Source of the DNA: Oscillospiraceae bacterium
Lineage (GTDB): Bacteria; Bacillota; Clostridia; Oscillospirales; Ruminococcaceae
NCBI GenBank assembly: GCA_021199855.1
Contig: JAJQHD010000057.1
Span: 1 to 64,000 of the forward strand
Direction of reading: 5' to 3'
DNA length: 64,000 nt
A program made the translations under genes and the position numbers. Shown piece after piece: positions 57,017 through 64,000 of this stretch; the stretch's first letter is position 1, and every line of letters begins with the position of its first letter. The notes below the pieces were generated by a model that was not told the origin of the DNA, made no database searches, and saw only the letters and a program-made list of their open reading frames with translations.

Positions 57017-58615
57017 ATGTTAAAAAGACTTTTAGCGGTGATTCTAAGCCTTTGCTTGCTTGCAAGCACAATGGTGGGGATGACGTTGACGGTATCTGCC
57101 GACAACCCGGAAGTGCTCTATGTCAACGGCGTTGACATCCTGACTGCTGAAGACAACACTGTTGCTTGTGGAAGCGGAACGGCAGTCTACAACACAAGCG
57201 ACGGAACACTGACCCTGACTGATGCAGAAATTACCACGAGCTATCAGAGCTACGGTGGAATTTACTCAAAAAACGGTGATCTGAGCATTGTATTGCAAGG
57301 AGACAACAGAATTTCTGGCTTATCGTATGGCATTAATACTGTTTCCGGAAATCTTACAATCAGCGGTACTGGAAATGTTGACTTGTATGGCATCACTGTA
57401 TATGGAATATCTGCCTTCTCAGGCGTTACCACTTTCAGTGAAACAACAATAACCAGCAGTGATACTGATTATCCCATTGTTAGTGGCGTAGATATTGTCG
57501 TAAAGAATAGTACTTTGAATCTTGAAGGATTTTTCCAGGCTCTGACCGGTGGAGATGTAACCATCTGTGAACAAAGCGTGGTTACATGTACGTCCGATGT
57601 TTCAGAAGCGTGTGCTGTTTGCGGCGAAGCTGTTTCGATTACTGATTCAACGGTAACCTTGAAATGTACGGCTGATGATTCTTACCCTGCCATAGATGCG
57701 TTTGATGAAGTCACTATCACTAACAGCACTGTAGAGCTGGAAAGCGCCGGAAGCAATGCAATTTATGCATACGAAATCAGCATCACTGATTCCGAGGTAA
57801 CAGCAAGCGGATATTATGCGGCACTTTATGGCGATACCGGAGTAACACTGACAGACAGCGTCATCACTGCTGAATCGAGTGCGGATGTCGCTATCTATTC
57901 ACCAGAAGATATCTATATCGAAGACGGAACAGTCACCGCAACCGGTGGAGATTCGTGTGTTGGGATTTTCGCTAGAGGCAAGATCAGCATAAGTGGAATC
58001 CCGACAATAATTTCTTATGACGGAATCAAGGCGTCAGATGGTATTGTTATCACAATAACTGATGAAACTCTTGAAGTAAAAGTCGGGACATCAGAATCAG
58101 ACCTGACGCAATATACTGGCTCGCCTTTCAGCAGTGATACAACTATTGGCACGCTTAGCTCCGGTTACATACTGATTCAACCGCATTCAAACGCTCACAC
58201 ATATTCTGACTCTGTCTGGGTTTGGGACGGCAACACAGCAATCGCAACCTTCACCTGCTCAGATTGCGGCGATGTGCAGACCGTTGAAGCTACAGTCGAA
58301 TCAAGTAACATCCTCGGCGTGGTTACAAGAACAGCAACTGTCACCTTCAACGGCGAAACCTACACCGATACCTATACTTCCGGCACCAGCCTTCTGATAA
58401 TCGGTGCTCTCACTCAGACAGAGGCTGAAGAAGTTGACTCGGAAGAAGTCGATTCCGAAGAAGTCGAAATCGACGAGCCGGTTGAAGGCACCGACACAGA
58501 AACTGAATCGGACGAAGAAACCCCGGTTGAGGAGAACCCGACAACCGGAGCGGTAGTAGCACTACTTCCATTAGCAATTGCAATAGCAACAGCAGTTGCA
58601 AGCAAGCGACGGTAA
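57017..58615 (+). CDS. Cell-wall-anchored beta-helix surface protein (NPTTG signal)
   Basis: A 532-residue protein. Signal peptide (MLKRLLAVILSLCLLASTMV, cleavage near VSA), then a beta-helix-like region (~35-360) of short Ser/Thr/Val repeats (TITNSTVELESAG, SITDSEVTASGYY). Residues ~390-460 form a CSDCG-containing domain shared with the broken gene at 9172. An acidic linker (EEVDSEEVDSEEV) leads to the sorting signal EENPTTG, a hydrophobic stretch and SKRR. NPTTG departs from LPxTG and suggests a class of sortase with different specificity. The structured leader upstream suggests regulated translation. Confidence 0.75.
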   Translation: MLKRLLAVILSLCLLASTMVGMTLTVSADNPEVLYVNGVDILTAEDNTVACGSGTAVYNTSDGTLTLTDAEITTSYQSYGGIYSKNGDLSIVLQGDNRISGLSYGINTVSGNLTISGTGNVDLYGITVYGISAFSGVTTFSETTITSSDTDYPIVSGVDIVVKNSTLNLEGFFQALTGGDVTICEQSVVTCTSDVSEACAVCGEAVSITDSTVTLKCTADDSYPAIDAFDEVTITNSTVELESAGSNAIYAYEISITDSEVTASGYYAALYGDTGVTLTDSVITAESSADVAIYSPEDIYIEDGTVTATGGDSCVGIFARGKISISGIPTIISYDGIKASDGIVITITDETLEVKVGTSESDLTQYTGSPFSSDTTIGTLSSGYILIQPHSNAHTYSDSVWVWDGNTAIATFTCSDCGDVQTVEATVESSNILGVVTRTATVTFNGETYTDTYTSGTSLLIIGALTQTEAEEVDSEEVDSEEVEIDEPVEGTDTETESDEETPVEENPTTGAVVALLPLAIAIATAVASKRR

Positions 58616-58617
58616 AC

Positions 58618-58795
58618 CCTTCAGTCGCCCTTTGGGCGCCAGCTCCCCTTTCAGGGGAGCCTTTTTGCATTTTCTCACAAGCTTTTGGCAGAGGCAGTAA
58701 AAGCCTCCCCTGAAAGGGGAGGGGGACCGCCGGCGTAAGCCGGTGGTGGAGAGGTGTGCAAGCCCATAGGGCGAGCGCGTCGCCGCAGACGACTA
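58618..58795. repeat. Palindromic repeats providing convergent terminators
   Basis: CGCCCTTTGGGCG, then GCTCCCC-TTTCA-GGGGAGC followed by CTTTTT (58642-58666), a clear terminator for the surface gene. An opposed CCTCCCCTGAAAGGGGAGG copy and ACCGCCGGCGTAAGCCGGTGG follow. Same family as 11603 and 45757. Confidence 0.8.
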
Positions 58796-58803
58796 TATGT
58801 AGT

Positions 58804-58820
58804 GGCGGACATCATCCGCC
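58804..58820. repeat. Short palindromic repeat (GGCGGATATCAT family)
   Basis: GGCGGACATCATCCGCC, one mismatch from the other copies, 28 bp from the copy that forms the terminator at 58849. Confidence 0.7.
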
Positions 58821-58848
58821 CGACCCACGGCACATCGACCAAAAAAAC

Positions 58849-58867
58849 GGGCGGATAATATCCGCCC
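58849..58867 (-). terminator. Repeat-derived terminator of the alpha-xylosidase gene
   Basis: GGGCGGAT-AAT-ATCCGCCC, 8-bp perfect stem; on the minus strand it is followed by GTTTTTTT. It belongs to the GGCGGATATCAT repeat family. Confidence 0.85.
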
Positions 58868-58886
58868 ACTTTTTATGTCCGAAAAC

Positions 58887-61226
58887 TTAAAGCTCGATAG
58901 TAACGGAAGTCGACCCTGCCGGGCAGGAGACTGCCTTGTCAGTGTTACTCAGCTTGACGGTGAAGTCGCAGTCGCACTTGTCATAGTTGACGGTAACGAC
59001 ATTGCCGCTTCTCGAAGCGGTGATTTCGGTAATCTTTACAGCGTCCTTGTCGTAAACAACTGCCGAAGCGGTCTTGCTGTCGTCGAGCTCGTAGATGACG
59101 ACCTCGCCGTTCTTCATATAGTCATACTCGAAATCTCTTACAAACTCTCCCCAGACAATGATGGAATTCGGCTTAGCAAGAACCGGCATGTGGAAGTAGT
59201 CCATATTTTCACGGTGCCACTTCTCGCCCTCGTATACCTTGCCGGAGATGACATCCGTCCACTTTCCAGCAGGGAGATACCAGAGCGCCTCGCCACGGTC
59301 ATTCATAATCGGAGCACAGAGAAGGTTGTCGCCGAGCATGTACTGCATGTCAAGAGTGCGGCAGGTCGGATCATCGGCATAGTCCATAACCATAGCTCTC
59401 ATCATCGGAACGCCCTTAACGTGAGTCTTGACAGCCTGAGAGAAGATGTATGGCATCAGCTTGCCTTTGAGTTTTGTGAAGAACCCGAGTACGTCGCAAG
59501 CTTCGTCGTCAAAGAGCCACGGAACTCTGTAGGAGTTGTTTCCGTGAAGTCTTGAATGGGTCGAGAGAAGTCCGAAAGCGCACCAGCGCTTGTAGATGTC
59601 GGGAGTAGCGGTCTGCTCAAATCCGGAAATGTCGTGCGAGAAGAATCCGAAGCCGGAGAGTGACAACGAAAGTCCGCCACGGAGGGTTTCAGCCATCGAG
59701 CTGTACTCAGCCGAGCAGTCGCCGCCCCAGTGAACAGGGAACTGCTGTGAGCCGACGGTTGCACTTCTTGCAAAGAGGCAAGCCTTGTTCTCGCCGTAGT
59801 AGTCTTTAAGAACGTTGAAAACAGTCTTGTTGTAGAGATAAGTATAGTAGTTGTGCATCTTGATGGGGTCTGCGCCGTTGTAGTAAACGCACTCGGTCGG
59901 GATTCTCTCGCCGAAGTCGGTCTTGAAACAGTCGACACCCATCTCGCAGAGGGCTCTGAGTTTAGAAGCATACCACTCACAAGCCTCAGGATTGGTGAAG
60001 TCTACGATAGCCATTCCCGGTTGCCACGTGTCGCACTGGAAGACCGAGCCGTCCGGATTCAGAATGAAGTAGTCGTTCTCGACACCTTCGTCAAAGAGCT
60101 TCGAGCGCTGGGAAATGTACGGGTTAATCCATACGCAGGTCTTCAAGCCCTTGTCGTCGTGAAGTCTCTTTAACATTGCCGGCGGGTCGGGGAACTGTTT
60201 TAAATCCCACTCAAAGTTGCACCATTCGTACTCCTTCATCCAGAAGCAGTCGAAGTGGAAGACGGACAGCGGAATATCCCTCTCAGCCATGCCATCGATG
60301 AAGGAGGTGATGGTTGCTTCGTCATACTGAGTCGTGAACGAAGTCGTGAGCCAGAGACCGAATGTATAAGCCGGAGGAAGTGCAGGCTTGCCGGTGAGGG
60401 AAGTGTAGTTTGAAAGCACTTCTTCAAGATTCTCGCCGCCAATAACGAAGTATTCAAGGCTCTCGCCGGGGAGAGTAATTGAAACTTTAGAAACAGTATC
60501 GGAAGCCACCTCAAACGAGACGTTGTCGGAGGAATTCACGAGGACGCCGTAGCCGTTGGAGGAAACATAGAATGGAATCGACTTGTAGGACTGGTCACAG
60601 CAGGTTCCGCCGTCAGCGTTCCATACCTGAACATTCTGACCGTTCTTTACAAACGGGGTGAACTTCTCGCCGAAGCCGTAGACATATTCTCCGACGTCGA
60701 GAGTCAGCTGTTCACGGATGTAGGAGGTGTGGGCGTCCGCCGGGTAAGCCCAGAATGTGTCGTCGATATGTGTTGCAAGCCTCTTCTCAGCGTGGCTGTT
60801 CTGCTCTGTGATGTAGCTTAAAGCTCTGTAGCTTCCGCCGGTGAGGTGTCTGTCGCCGTAGTAGTATTCGATTCCCCAGTTCTCCTTGTTGATGACAACT
60901 TTCGTCTTGCCGCTTACGATTGTGGCGCACTTCTCGCCGTTCTCGACAGTGGGCTTGAAGCCGGTGTCCTCATTAAGTTCAAACTTTGGAGAATCATCGA
61001 GAGTACCCTTGAAGTGGACAACCGAGACCTTGAATACGTTCTCCATAGTGGAAGTGATTTCAAGCTCCAAGGTCGGACCGCCAAGAGTCATACCTCTGTT
61101 CCAGATTTTAGCGTTCGTTGCAAGAATCTTGACGCCGTTCGGGATTTCGTCAACCTCATAAGCCTGGCAGGCATAGTTGACCGAATATCCGACCTGATTA
61201 AGCCAATATCCGTCTGCAAATTTCAT
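58887..61226 (-). CDS. yicI: Alpha-xylosidase, GH31 (YicI type)
   Basis: A 779-residue intracellular enzyme very like E. coli YicI: GLWLTTSFTTQYDEAT, SFIDGMAERDIPLSVFHFDC, FWMKEYEWCNFEWD, the nucleophile in CFKTDFGERIP (~432), and HWGGDCSAEYSSMAETLRGG with the acid/base Asp (~498). It releases alpha-xylosyl residues from xyloglucan oligosaccharides or isoprimeverose. C-terminal beta domains (~665-779) complete the fold. The ribosome site is AAAGGATG. It is 38 bp downstream of capA on the same strand. Confidence 0.92.
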   Translation of the reverse strand: MKFADGYWLNQVGYSVNYACQAYEVDEIPNGVKILATNAKIWNRGMTLGGPTLELEITSTMENVFKVSVVHFKGTLDDSPKFELNEDTGFKPTVENGEKCATIVSGKTKVVINKENWGIEYYYGDRHLTGGSYRALSYITEQNSHAEKRLATHIDDTFWAYPADAHTSYIREQLTLDVGEYVYGFGEKFTPFVKNGQNVQVWNADGGTCCDQSYKSIPFYVSSNGYGVLVNSSDNVSFEVASDTVSKVSITLPGESLEYFVIGGENLEEVLSNYTSLTGKPALPPAYTFGLWLTTSFTTQYDEATITSFIDGMAERDIPLSVFHFDCFWMKEYEWCNFEWDLKQFPDPPAMLKRLHDDKGLKTCVWINPYISQRSKLFDEGVENDYFILNPDGSVFQCDTWQPGMAIVDFTNPEACEWYASKLRALCEMGVDCFKTDFGERIPTECVYYNGADPIKMHNYYTYLYNKTVFNVLKDYYGENKACLFARSATVGSQQFPVHWGGDCSAEYSSMAETLRGGLSLSLSGFGFFSHDISGFEQTATPDIYKRWCAFGLLSTHSRLHGNNSYRVPWLFDDEACDVLGFFTKLKGKLMPYIFSQAVKTHVKGVPMMRAMVMDYADDPTCRTLDMQYMLGDNLLCAPIMNDRGEALWYLPAGKWTDVISGKVYEGEKWHRENMDYFHMPVLAKPNSIIVWGEFVRDFEYDYMKNGEVVIYELDDSKTASAVVYDKDAVKITEITASRSGNVVTVNYDKCDCDFTVKLSNTDKAVSCPAGSTSVTIEL

Positions 61227-61263
61227 GTTGCGTTCATCCTTTCATGTTTGTATATTTTGGTGT

Positions 61264-62508
61264 TTATTCAATCGAAAGATATTCTTCCGGAATGTAGCTG
61301 AGCACTTTGTCTATCGTGTCCTGAGTGAACCCCGAGCAACCGTGCGCCGACAACAGGTCATCTGTATACGTCGCATACGATTCAATATGAATGTTCGAGT
61401 AGTTGTAGCCGTACTGAGTGATGATGGGAATCGCCCTGACATTCTCGATGGTGATTTCCCCGGTGTCCATGTTCTTGGTGATTTCCAGTTTTCCTAAGAT
61501 TCCGACCATCGCAAGAGGGTCAGCCATAGCAGAGACAAGATTCCCGAGTCCATAGAAGACGAATGCCTGTCCGCCGTCCGGCTTGTCTATGTACTCCATC
61601 GTCTCGACAGTGTGCGCCTGAGTTCCGATGATGAGGTCTGCGCCCCATTCAACCAGCTTCGGGGTAAAAGTCTTTTGCAATGTTGACAGCTCGTTCGAGA
61701 CCTCCGTCCCGTAGTGAACAGACACAACGACCACATCCGCAATGCTGTCGGCATACCGTACCTGCTCTTCAATCAAATCCATATTCGCATCGGTAATCCT
61801 GATAATCCAGCATTCTGTGTCGGACGGAAGATAGAGCCCGTTTGTGTGCTCGGTATAACCTAAGAAAGCGAAAGTAATCCCGTTAATCTCGGTGGTGCGG
61901 AGGTTGTTCATGTCCTCTTCGCTCTCGTAAGCCCCGTAGCAGATGACTCCGTCCTGCTCCTTCCAGTAGTTAAGAGTGGAGATAAGTCCGGTCTCGCCTC
62001 TGTCTAAAACGTGATTGTTTCCTATAGACATGACGTTGAACCCGAGGTCTACCATCTTCCGACCCAGATCTCCGGGCGAGCAGAAGTTGGGGTAATCGCT
62101 CGGTTCGAGCTCGTCGGTTACGATGGTCTCCTGGTTTAAAATCGCAATATCGACGTCCTCAAAATAGCCTTCGATGCTCTCATAGACATAGTCGAAGTCA
62201 TATCCGTCCTCGTCGCCATTTGCCTTCGCTCTTCTGTGTGCCTGATTGTAAATGGACGAGTGAATTAGGTTGTCCCCAGCACATAGAAGCGTCACAGTTC
62301 TTATGTCCGGCTCAGGTTCTGACGTGGTGACGGTTGTAGCCTCGGTTGTGACTGTAGTAGGCATAGTCGTCGCCTCTGTGGCGGCTGTAGTAGCCTCGGT
62401 GACCCCAGCGGTTGTGGTTTCCGGATTGTCTTCGACAAGTTTCGTGCATCCGACAGTAGTTATAACAAGCACTCCCGCAAGAAGTGTAGCAAAAATCTTT
62501 TTCAGCAT
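61264..62508 (-). CDS. CapA family (PGA_cap) lipoprotein
   Basis: A 414-residue protein. The start at 62508 is chosen because GGAG lies 9 nt upstream and a lipoprotein signal follows (LLAGVLVITTVGC). A Thr-rich linker (~28-65) precedes a metallophosphatase-like domain: LLCAGDNLIHSSIYN, ILNQETIVTD, SIGNNHVLDRG, VVVSVHYGTEVSNE, IIGTQAHTVETMEY and FVFYGLGNLVS. This is the PGA_cap/CapA fold associated with poly-gamma-glutamate or other capsule functions; without pgsBC genes nearby the role is uncertain. Confidence 0.85.
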   Translation of the reverse strand: MLKKIFATLLAGVLVITTVGCTKLVEDNPETTTAGVTEATTAATEATTMPTTVTTEATTVTTSEPEPDIRTVTLLCAGDNLIHSSIYNQAHRRAKANGDEDGYDFDYVYESIEGYFEDVDIAILNQETIVTDELEPSDYPNFCSPGDLGRKMVDLGFNVMSIGNNHVLDRGETGLISTLNYWKEQDGVICYGAYESEEDMNNLRTTEINGITFAFLGYTEHTNGLYLPSDTECWIIRITDANMDLIEEQVRYADSIADVVVVSVHYGTEVSNELSTLQKTFTPKLVEWGADLIIGTQAHTVETMEYIDKPDGGQAFVFYGLGNLVSAMADPLAMVGILGKLEITKNMDTGEITIENVRAIPIITQYGYNYSNIHIESYATYTDDLLSAHGCSGFTQDTIDKVLSYIPEEYLSIE

Positions 62509-62546
62509 TTTCAGTGTCTCCATATTTCTTTTCATTTTCAGAGAGT

Positions 62547-62575
62547 ATTATAACAAAAATCGCCGCAAAAAACAA
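62547..62575 (-). promoter_or_regulatory. Promoter of the CapA-like gene
   Basis: On the minus strand TTGTTT (62575-62570), 17-bp spacer, TATAAT (62552-62547), 38 bp before the ATG. Confidence 0.75.
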
Positions 62576-62623
62576 TACCGAAGTCGTATTTTACGGCAAC
62601 TTTTCACAGAAAAAATAAAACAA

Positions 62624-62645
62624 CCGGAGGCGTTTAAACCTCCGG
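62624..62645 (-). terminator. Terminator of the UxuB-like gene
   Basis: CCGGAGG (62624-62630) pairs with CCTCCGG (62639-62645). On the minus strand it is followed by TTGTTTTATTTTTT. Confidence 0.8.
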
Positions 62646-62659
62646 CTAAAAATTTCATA

Positions 62660-64000
62660 TCATCCGAGATATTCTTTAAGGGTAGCCCTTACAGCTCCGA
62701 CTCCGGAAATTTCTTTCAGGAAGATTTCAGTAATCTTCTTTGAAAGTCCATTCGCAACCAGGTCTGTTCCGAAAATCTGAGCGTTCAAGAGAATACTGTC
62801 GAGTTTGTCGCCAACAGTCTCCGGCTTGCCAAGCTCGATTCCATCGAGATGTCCCTTCAGCTCGTCCTTCAGCGGGTCGTTAGAAATCTCCATAGCTTCG
62901 CCGTTGTCGTCGACACCCAAAAGGTAACGAAGCCATCCGGCAATTGCCAGAGGAACAGCCGTAAGCTTTCCAACATTGCCATTCGCCTCATAGCTTTTGA
63001 TTGTCTCACCGAAGCGGATTCCGACTTTTTGCGATGTATCAGTTGCTATTCTCTGCGGAGCATCCGGCATGAACGGGTTCGGGAGTCTTTCGTTTATAAC
63101 TTCGTCGATAAATGCCTTAGGCGACAGGATTCCAGGGTCGGTAACAACCGGCAGACCTTCGTCATATCCGAGCTTCCTGACGAGCTTAACCAAATCCTCA
63201 TCCTTCATCTCTTCGCAGATGAGGGTATACCCGAGCAAGCAACCATAAACCGCAAGAGCTGTGTGAAGAGGATTAAGGCAAGTAGTAACCTTCATTCTCT
63301 CAACATTGTTGACAGTGTCCCTGTCAGTCATATAAACTCCGGCTTTTTCGAGCGCCGGGCGTGAATTCGGGAAGCTGTCTTCAATAACCAAGTACTGCGG
63401 CTTCTCAGCATTTACAAATGGCGCAATAAATGTCTTCTTCGATGTGATGATGGGGGACATCTCCTCAAGTCCGGCTTCAGTAAGAATTGACTCGACCTTC
63501 TCGGACGGACGGGGAGTAATCTTGTCAATCATGCTCCACGGGAATCCTACAACGCTTTCGTCGCCCAGATATTCGACAAATCCCTTGTCTGCGTAACCAT
63601 TCTCAACCCAGCCGTTCGCAATCGTCATAACAGATGACTTCAGCTTCTCGCCATTGTGCGAGCAGTTGTCCATGCTGACAAGAGCAACCGGGAACTTTCC
63701 AGCATGATATCTTTCGAGCATCAGCCCAGTGACAAAGCTCATAGCGTGCCTTGCGTGCTTTGGACCTTCCTTGATGTCAGCCTGAACGAGGGGAGTAAGC
63801 TCGCCCTGAGTGTTGGTGACGGCATAGCCCTTTTCGGTGATTGTGAAGCTAATCATCTGTAGAGACGGGCTCTTAGCAATCTCATGGAATCTTGCCATCT
63901 CGCCTTCATCGGTGATATCCGCCTTCAAAGCTTCGCAAACGGAAGCGATAACCTCGCTCTCAACAGAACCATCGGGCAACAGACTTGCGCTGACGGTGAG
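62660..64000 (-). CDS. uxuB: Mannitol dehydrogenase family protein (UxuB-like), partial
   Basis: Truncated by the window end; 447 residues are visible and the frame stays open to base 64000 (LTVSASLLPDGSVESE). FTITEKGYAV, VSMDNCSHNGEKLKSSVM, FPWSMIDKITPRP, NPLHTALAVYGCLLGY and PVVTDPG match long-chain mannitol dehydrogenases, with closest resemblance to fructuronate reductase (D-mannonate oxidoreductase), which acts in hexuronate catabolism. About 90 N-terminal residues with the rest of the NAD fold lie outside. Substrate assignment is moderate; terminator at 62624. Confidence 0.8.
   Translation of the reverse strand, partial: LTVSASLLPDGSVESEVIASVCEALKADITDEGEMARFHEIAKSPSLQMISFTITEKGYAVTNTQGELTPLVQADIKEGPKHARHAMSFVTGLMLERYHAGKFPVALVSMDNCSHNGEKLKSSVMTIANGWVENGYADKGFVEYLGDESVVGFPWSMIDKITPRPSEKVESILTEAGLEEMSPIITSKKTFIAPFVNAEKPQYLVIEDSFPNSRPALEKAGVYMTDRDTVNNVERMKVTTCLNPLHTALAVYGCLLGYTLICEEMKDEDLVKLVRKLGYDEGLPVVTDPGILSPKAFIDEVINERLPNPFMPDAPQRIATDTSQKVGIRFGETIKSYEANGNVGKLTAVPLAIAGWLRYLLGVDDNGEAMEISNDPLKDELKGHLDGIELGKPETVGDKLDSILLNAQIFGTDLVANGLSKKITEIFLKEISGVGAVRATLKEYLG

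Overview
The window looks like the chromosome of a spore-forming member of the Clostridia, most likely of the Oscillospiraceae/Ruminococcaceae type from a gut or rumen. The support is a moderate GC content, strong AGGAGG ribosome binding sites, near-consensus sigma-A promoters with 17-bp spacers, DegV, CarD and SpoIIQ-like M23 proteins, BspA-type and beta-helix surface proteins with an NPTTG sorting signal, and short palindromic intergenic repeats. No rRNA, tRNA, CRISPR array, transposase or prophage was seen. The species is not identified.

Layout. 1-11600: surface and carbohydrate accessory region. It holds a beta-helix exported protein with a structured leader, a Thr-rich lipoprotein, a small HTH protein, a subtype-B-tannase-like lipoprotein, an acidic lipoprotein, a GH43 enzyme and a broken BspA-like surface gene. 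11849-20218: an eight-gene aromatic operon (aroF-tyrA-aroB-aroA-aroC-pheA-aroEK-aroQ) carrying the full shikimate pathway plus the Phe and Tyr branches, preceded by a Tyr/Phe-rich leader peptide and a complete transcription attenuator. 20245-22715: two DegV fatty-acid-binding proteins around an XRE membrane regulator. 22817-29494: the phosphate regulon (pstSCAB-phoU-phoPR) with a Pho-box-like promoter. 29595-30232: a DUF4160/DUF2442 pair. 30371-37775: GDP-fucose and GDP-mannose synthesis by both salvage (Fkp) and de novo (ManC, Gmd, Fcl) routes, with an AraC regulator. 37909-40405: a four-gene operon of HprK-like kinase, PqqD, Ser-His-Asp peptidase and a membrane-anchored coiled-coil protein, resembling a peptide-modification locus. 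40553-42607: a P1B ATPase with CPS in place of CPC. 42659-43620: a structured RNA with its own promoter and terminator in front of a PBECR4-like nuclease-domain gene. 43656-55998: mostly housekeeping genes (folA, thyA, carD-like, rlmH, walJ-like, murA, sugar kinase, spermidine-synthase-like, lipid kinase, maf, permease, a stand-alone FakA-like domain, SpoIIQ-like M23). 56278-64000: Nudix, a second structured-leader surface protein with an NPTTG anchor, a YicI-type alpha-xylosidase, a CapA-like lipoprotein and a truncated UxuB-like dehydrogenase.

Strongest signals. (1) The two surface-protein genes at 354 and 57017 share an uncommon leader. A G6-initiated closed stem is followed, at identical spacing, by four alternating CCTCC/GGAGG elements, the last being the Shine-Dalgarno sequence, so the RNA can fold into mutually exclusive ON and OFF forms. 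(2) The aromatic operon has a textbook leader-peptide attenuator whose three competing hairpins can be drawn base by base. (3) A roughly 250-nt minus-strand RNA of unrecognised family (43334-43590) lies in front of the PBECR4-like gene. (4) The kinase/PqqD/peptidase operon has no obvious precursor peptide and sits behind a terminator-like hairpin. All assignments come from reading the sequence; no database search was run.
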